DNA of 8,342 nucleotides from contig MGSU01000178.1 of the NCBI GenBank assembly GCA_001799195.1, positions 1-8,342 on the forward strand. Reading direction: 5' to 3'. The position numbers were made by a program, and so were the translations under genes. This document shows, piece after piece, positions 7,079 through 8,342 of this stretch. The notes beneath the pieces are model-generated. The model was given only the letters and a program-made list of their open reading frames with translations, was not told the origin of the DNA and made no database searches. Each line of letters opens with the position of its first letter. Position 1 is the first letter of the stretch. This DNA comes from Deltaproteobacteria bacterium RIFOXYA12_FULL_61_11 (lineage in GTDB: Bacteria; Bdellovibrionota_F; JAHFAK01; YA12-FULL-61-11).

Positions 7079-8083
7079 GTTGACGAGGAAGTTGCAGACC
7101 ACGTCACAGGAAGCCATGGCCCGGCGCACGGTTTCTGCCCGGGGGTTCGTTAGCATTTCGTGCAGAGGAGCTTCTCCGAGCCGGCCGATCGACGGGTGGT
7201 GGGGACACAGGCGAAGCCCGCCGTCCGGGCCGCAGTCGAGGTGTTGTCCCGCTAGACCGCAGCCTGGACCGAGCCGCTCGAACCCCTCGGGATCTAAAAA
7301 ATACTTCTTCCAGGCGATGAGTTGTCCGGAGGAGAGAGCGAGGACAGGGAGGCGGTCCTTGCGGCTCGCGGCCAGGCGATCGAGCGAGAGCCCCACCGCC
7401 GAGGGATCTTCGGGCCAGAGAGGGTGTGAGCGCCACCAGCCTCGCACGTGGGGAAGGGCGAAGTCCGGGCACAACACCTGGAGGGTCAAGGCCTGAGCCA
7501 GGGCGTCCCGTTCGAGGAGGGTCGCAAGCTCGTCCAGGTAGGGATGCGTAGGTCCAGCGACCAGGGCCTGCACCACCCGGGTGGTCGAGGGGGCTAGGCG
7601 AAAGAGGTTCGTGAGCGCGGCGAGGGCGAGACGGAAACTCCCCGGACCGCGCAGCCGATCATTGACCGTTTCCAGGCCATCGAGGGAAACGACCACCATG
7701 GAGGGGGGGGAGCGCAGGAGCACGGCGGCGAGGTCGGGATCGGCCAACAGTCTGCCGTTGGTGGTGAGTACGGCCTGGAAGCCGAGCTCTTCGCAACGGC
7801 GCAAGAGGATGGGCAGGTCCGGGTGCAGGGTGGGTTCCCCGCCGAGGATATTGACCTTCGTCCCGGGGGAGAGGTGACCGGCAAGCGAGTCGAACAGGTC
7901 GAGGGCCAACGCGGTCGGTAGATCCTTTCCCGGGATGCGCCAGAAAGAACAATGGTTACATCTGCCGTTACACCGGGTGGTGAGGTTCAGGTCGATCGAC
8001 TGGGGGAAGGGATCTTTCCGGGCTGAGCCTTCGACGAGGCGGCGCAGGGCCCTGGTTCTCGCCAACAGGTTGGCGTAGCTCAC
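7040..8083 (-). CDS. Radical SAM protein with SPASM-like C-terminal cysteine region
   Basis: Radical SAM enzymes cleave S-adenosylmethionine reductively with a 4Fe-4S cluster to start radical chemistry. The 347-residue product has the cluster motif C38-x3-C42-x2-C45 in LTTRCNGRCNHCSF, the SAM-binding GGEP at 81-84, TTNG at 107-110, and VSLDGLETVNDRLRG (132-146), as in the MoaA/PqqE-like branch. The C-terminus resembles a SPASM or twitch domain: C275-x12-G-x4-C293 fits the first half of that motif, with C284 between. C326-x3-C330-x5-C336 follows, but the last two canonical cysteines are missing. One auxiliary cluster is plausible. Many SPASM proteins modify peptides, but no precursor peptide is visible here and the substrate is unknown. 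The start is a GTG overlapping the upstream gene's stop by four bases, with no good ribosome binding site, which suggests translational coupling. An in-frame T TTT TTA lies at codons 262-263. Confidence 0.88.
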   Translation of the reverse strand: MSYANLLARTRALRRLVEGSARKDPFPQSIDLNLTTRCNGRCNHCSFWRIPGKDLPTALALDLFDSLAGHLSPGTKVNILGGEPTLHPDLPILLRRCEELGFQAVLTTNGRLLADPDLAAVLLRSPPSMVVVSLDGLETVNDRLRGPGSFRLALAALTNLFRLAPSTTRVVQALVAGPTHPYLDELATLLERDALAQALTLQVLCPDFALPHVRGWWRSHPLWPEDPSAVGLSLDRLAASRKDRLPVLALSSGQLIAWKKYFLDPEGFERLGPGCGLAGQHLDCGPDGGLRLCPHHPSIGRLGEAPLHEMLTNPRAETVRRAMASCDVVCNFLVNCRYELLHHRKSS

Positions 8084-8342
8084 CGCGGCGCCTGGGATTG
8101 CTCGAGGTCGAGTTCGGTCATGCTGCCCAAGGCCTTACGTCCGATCGACATCACCGAGAGGGCCAAACCGCCGAGGGGTAGGATGAGCACCATCTGGATG
8201 GCATGGTACAGCAGCGAGAAGGCCACCGCGAGGTCGGCGGGCACCCCATGGGCCACCAAGGCGATACGGCAGAAGAACTGGAAAGTCCCGATGAACCCGG
8301 GAGCGGCCGGGATGGTGTTTCCCAGGACCACCAGGGAGACGG
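8080..8342 (-). CDS. Flippase-like membrane protein (UPF0104/YbhN/LPG-synthase membrane-domain family), C-terminal fragment
   Basis: Only the last 86 residues are in the window; the frame stays open through 8342, so the gene begins outside it. The fragment contains GNTIPAAPGFIGTFQFF (local 7-23), which matches the conserved IPAAPGxxGxFE-like signature in the late helices of flippase-like and MprF membrane-domain proteins. Two further hydrophobic stretches follow (about 24-46 and 47-64), then a short charged tail ending in QSQAPR. There is no soluble aminoacyl-transferase domain after the helices, so it is not a full-length MprF with the usual C-terminal catalytic domain. Relatives are integral membrane proteins proposed to move lipids or lipid-linked molecules, but their substrates are mostly unproven. 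TGA at 8082-8080 overlaps the GTG of the radical SAM gene. A GTG at 8331 is an internal valine rather than a start, since homology to the family should extend further upstream. Confidence 0.75.
   Translation of the reverse strand, partial: VSLVVLGNTIPAAPGFIGTFQFFCRIALVAHGVPADLAVAFSLLYHAIQMVLILPLGGLALSVMSIGRKALGSMTELDLEQSQAPR

Noticed and set aside
7295-7301. A-run on the + strand as the T-tract of a terminator for the radical SAM gene
   Set aside because: It lies well inside the coding frame, upstream of the conserved C-terminal cysteines, and no stem precedes it closely.

Overview
The window is a GC-rich stretch (about 60% G+C or more, judged by eye) of bacterial chromosome. Most of it is the distal half of a respiratory complex I operon. 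On the + strand, in the usual bacterial order, are the 3' end of nuoH and complete nuoI, nuoJ, nuoK, nuoL, nuoM and nuoN (1-7021). These genes lie 1 to 27 bases apart, mostly behind purine-rich ribosome binding sites, so they look like one transcription unit whose promoter lies upstream of the window. NuoI carries the two 4Fe-4S clusters of the peripheral arm. NuoH, J, K, L, M and N form the membrane arm, and the charged residues tied to proton translocation are visible in K, L, M and N. Nothing suggests decay, so a working proton-pumping NADH:quinone-type oxidoreductase is the expected product. NuoE/F/G are outside the window, so the electron donor cannot be confirmed.

The remaining part (7040-8342) is on the - strand and converges on nuoN with 18 bases between stop codons. 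It holds a two-gene unit. The upstream gene, cut by the window end, encodes the C-terminal end of a flippase-like multi-pass membrane protein (UPF0104 / YbhN / lysylphosphatidylglycerol-synthase membrane-domain family). Its TGA overlaps the GTG start of a 347-residue radical SAM protein with a SPASM-like C-terminal cysteine region. The overlap suggests translational coupling and a shared pathway, but the substrate cannot be read from the sequence. This pair is the least ordinary part of the window.

The organism is probably a GC-rich Gram-negative-type bacterium. The NuoI and NuoN sequences look to me like those of deltaproteobacterial/myxococcal or acidobacterial relatives, but that is an impression without a search. 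I saw no tRNA, rRNA, CRISPR array, mobile element or convincing terminator. No stretch longer than 30 bases lacks a gene.
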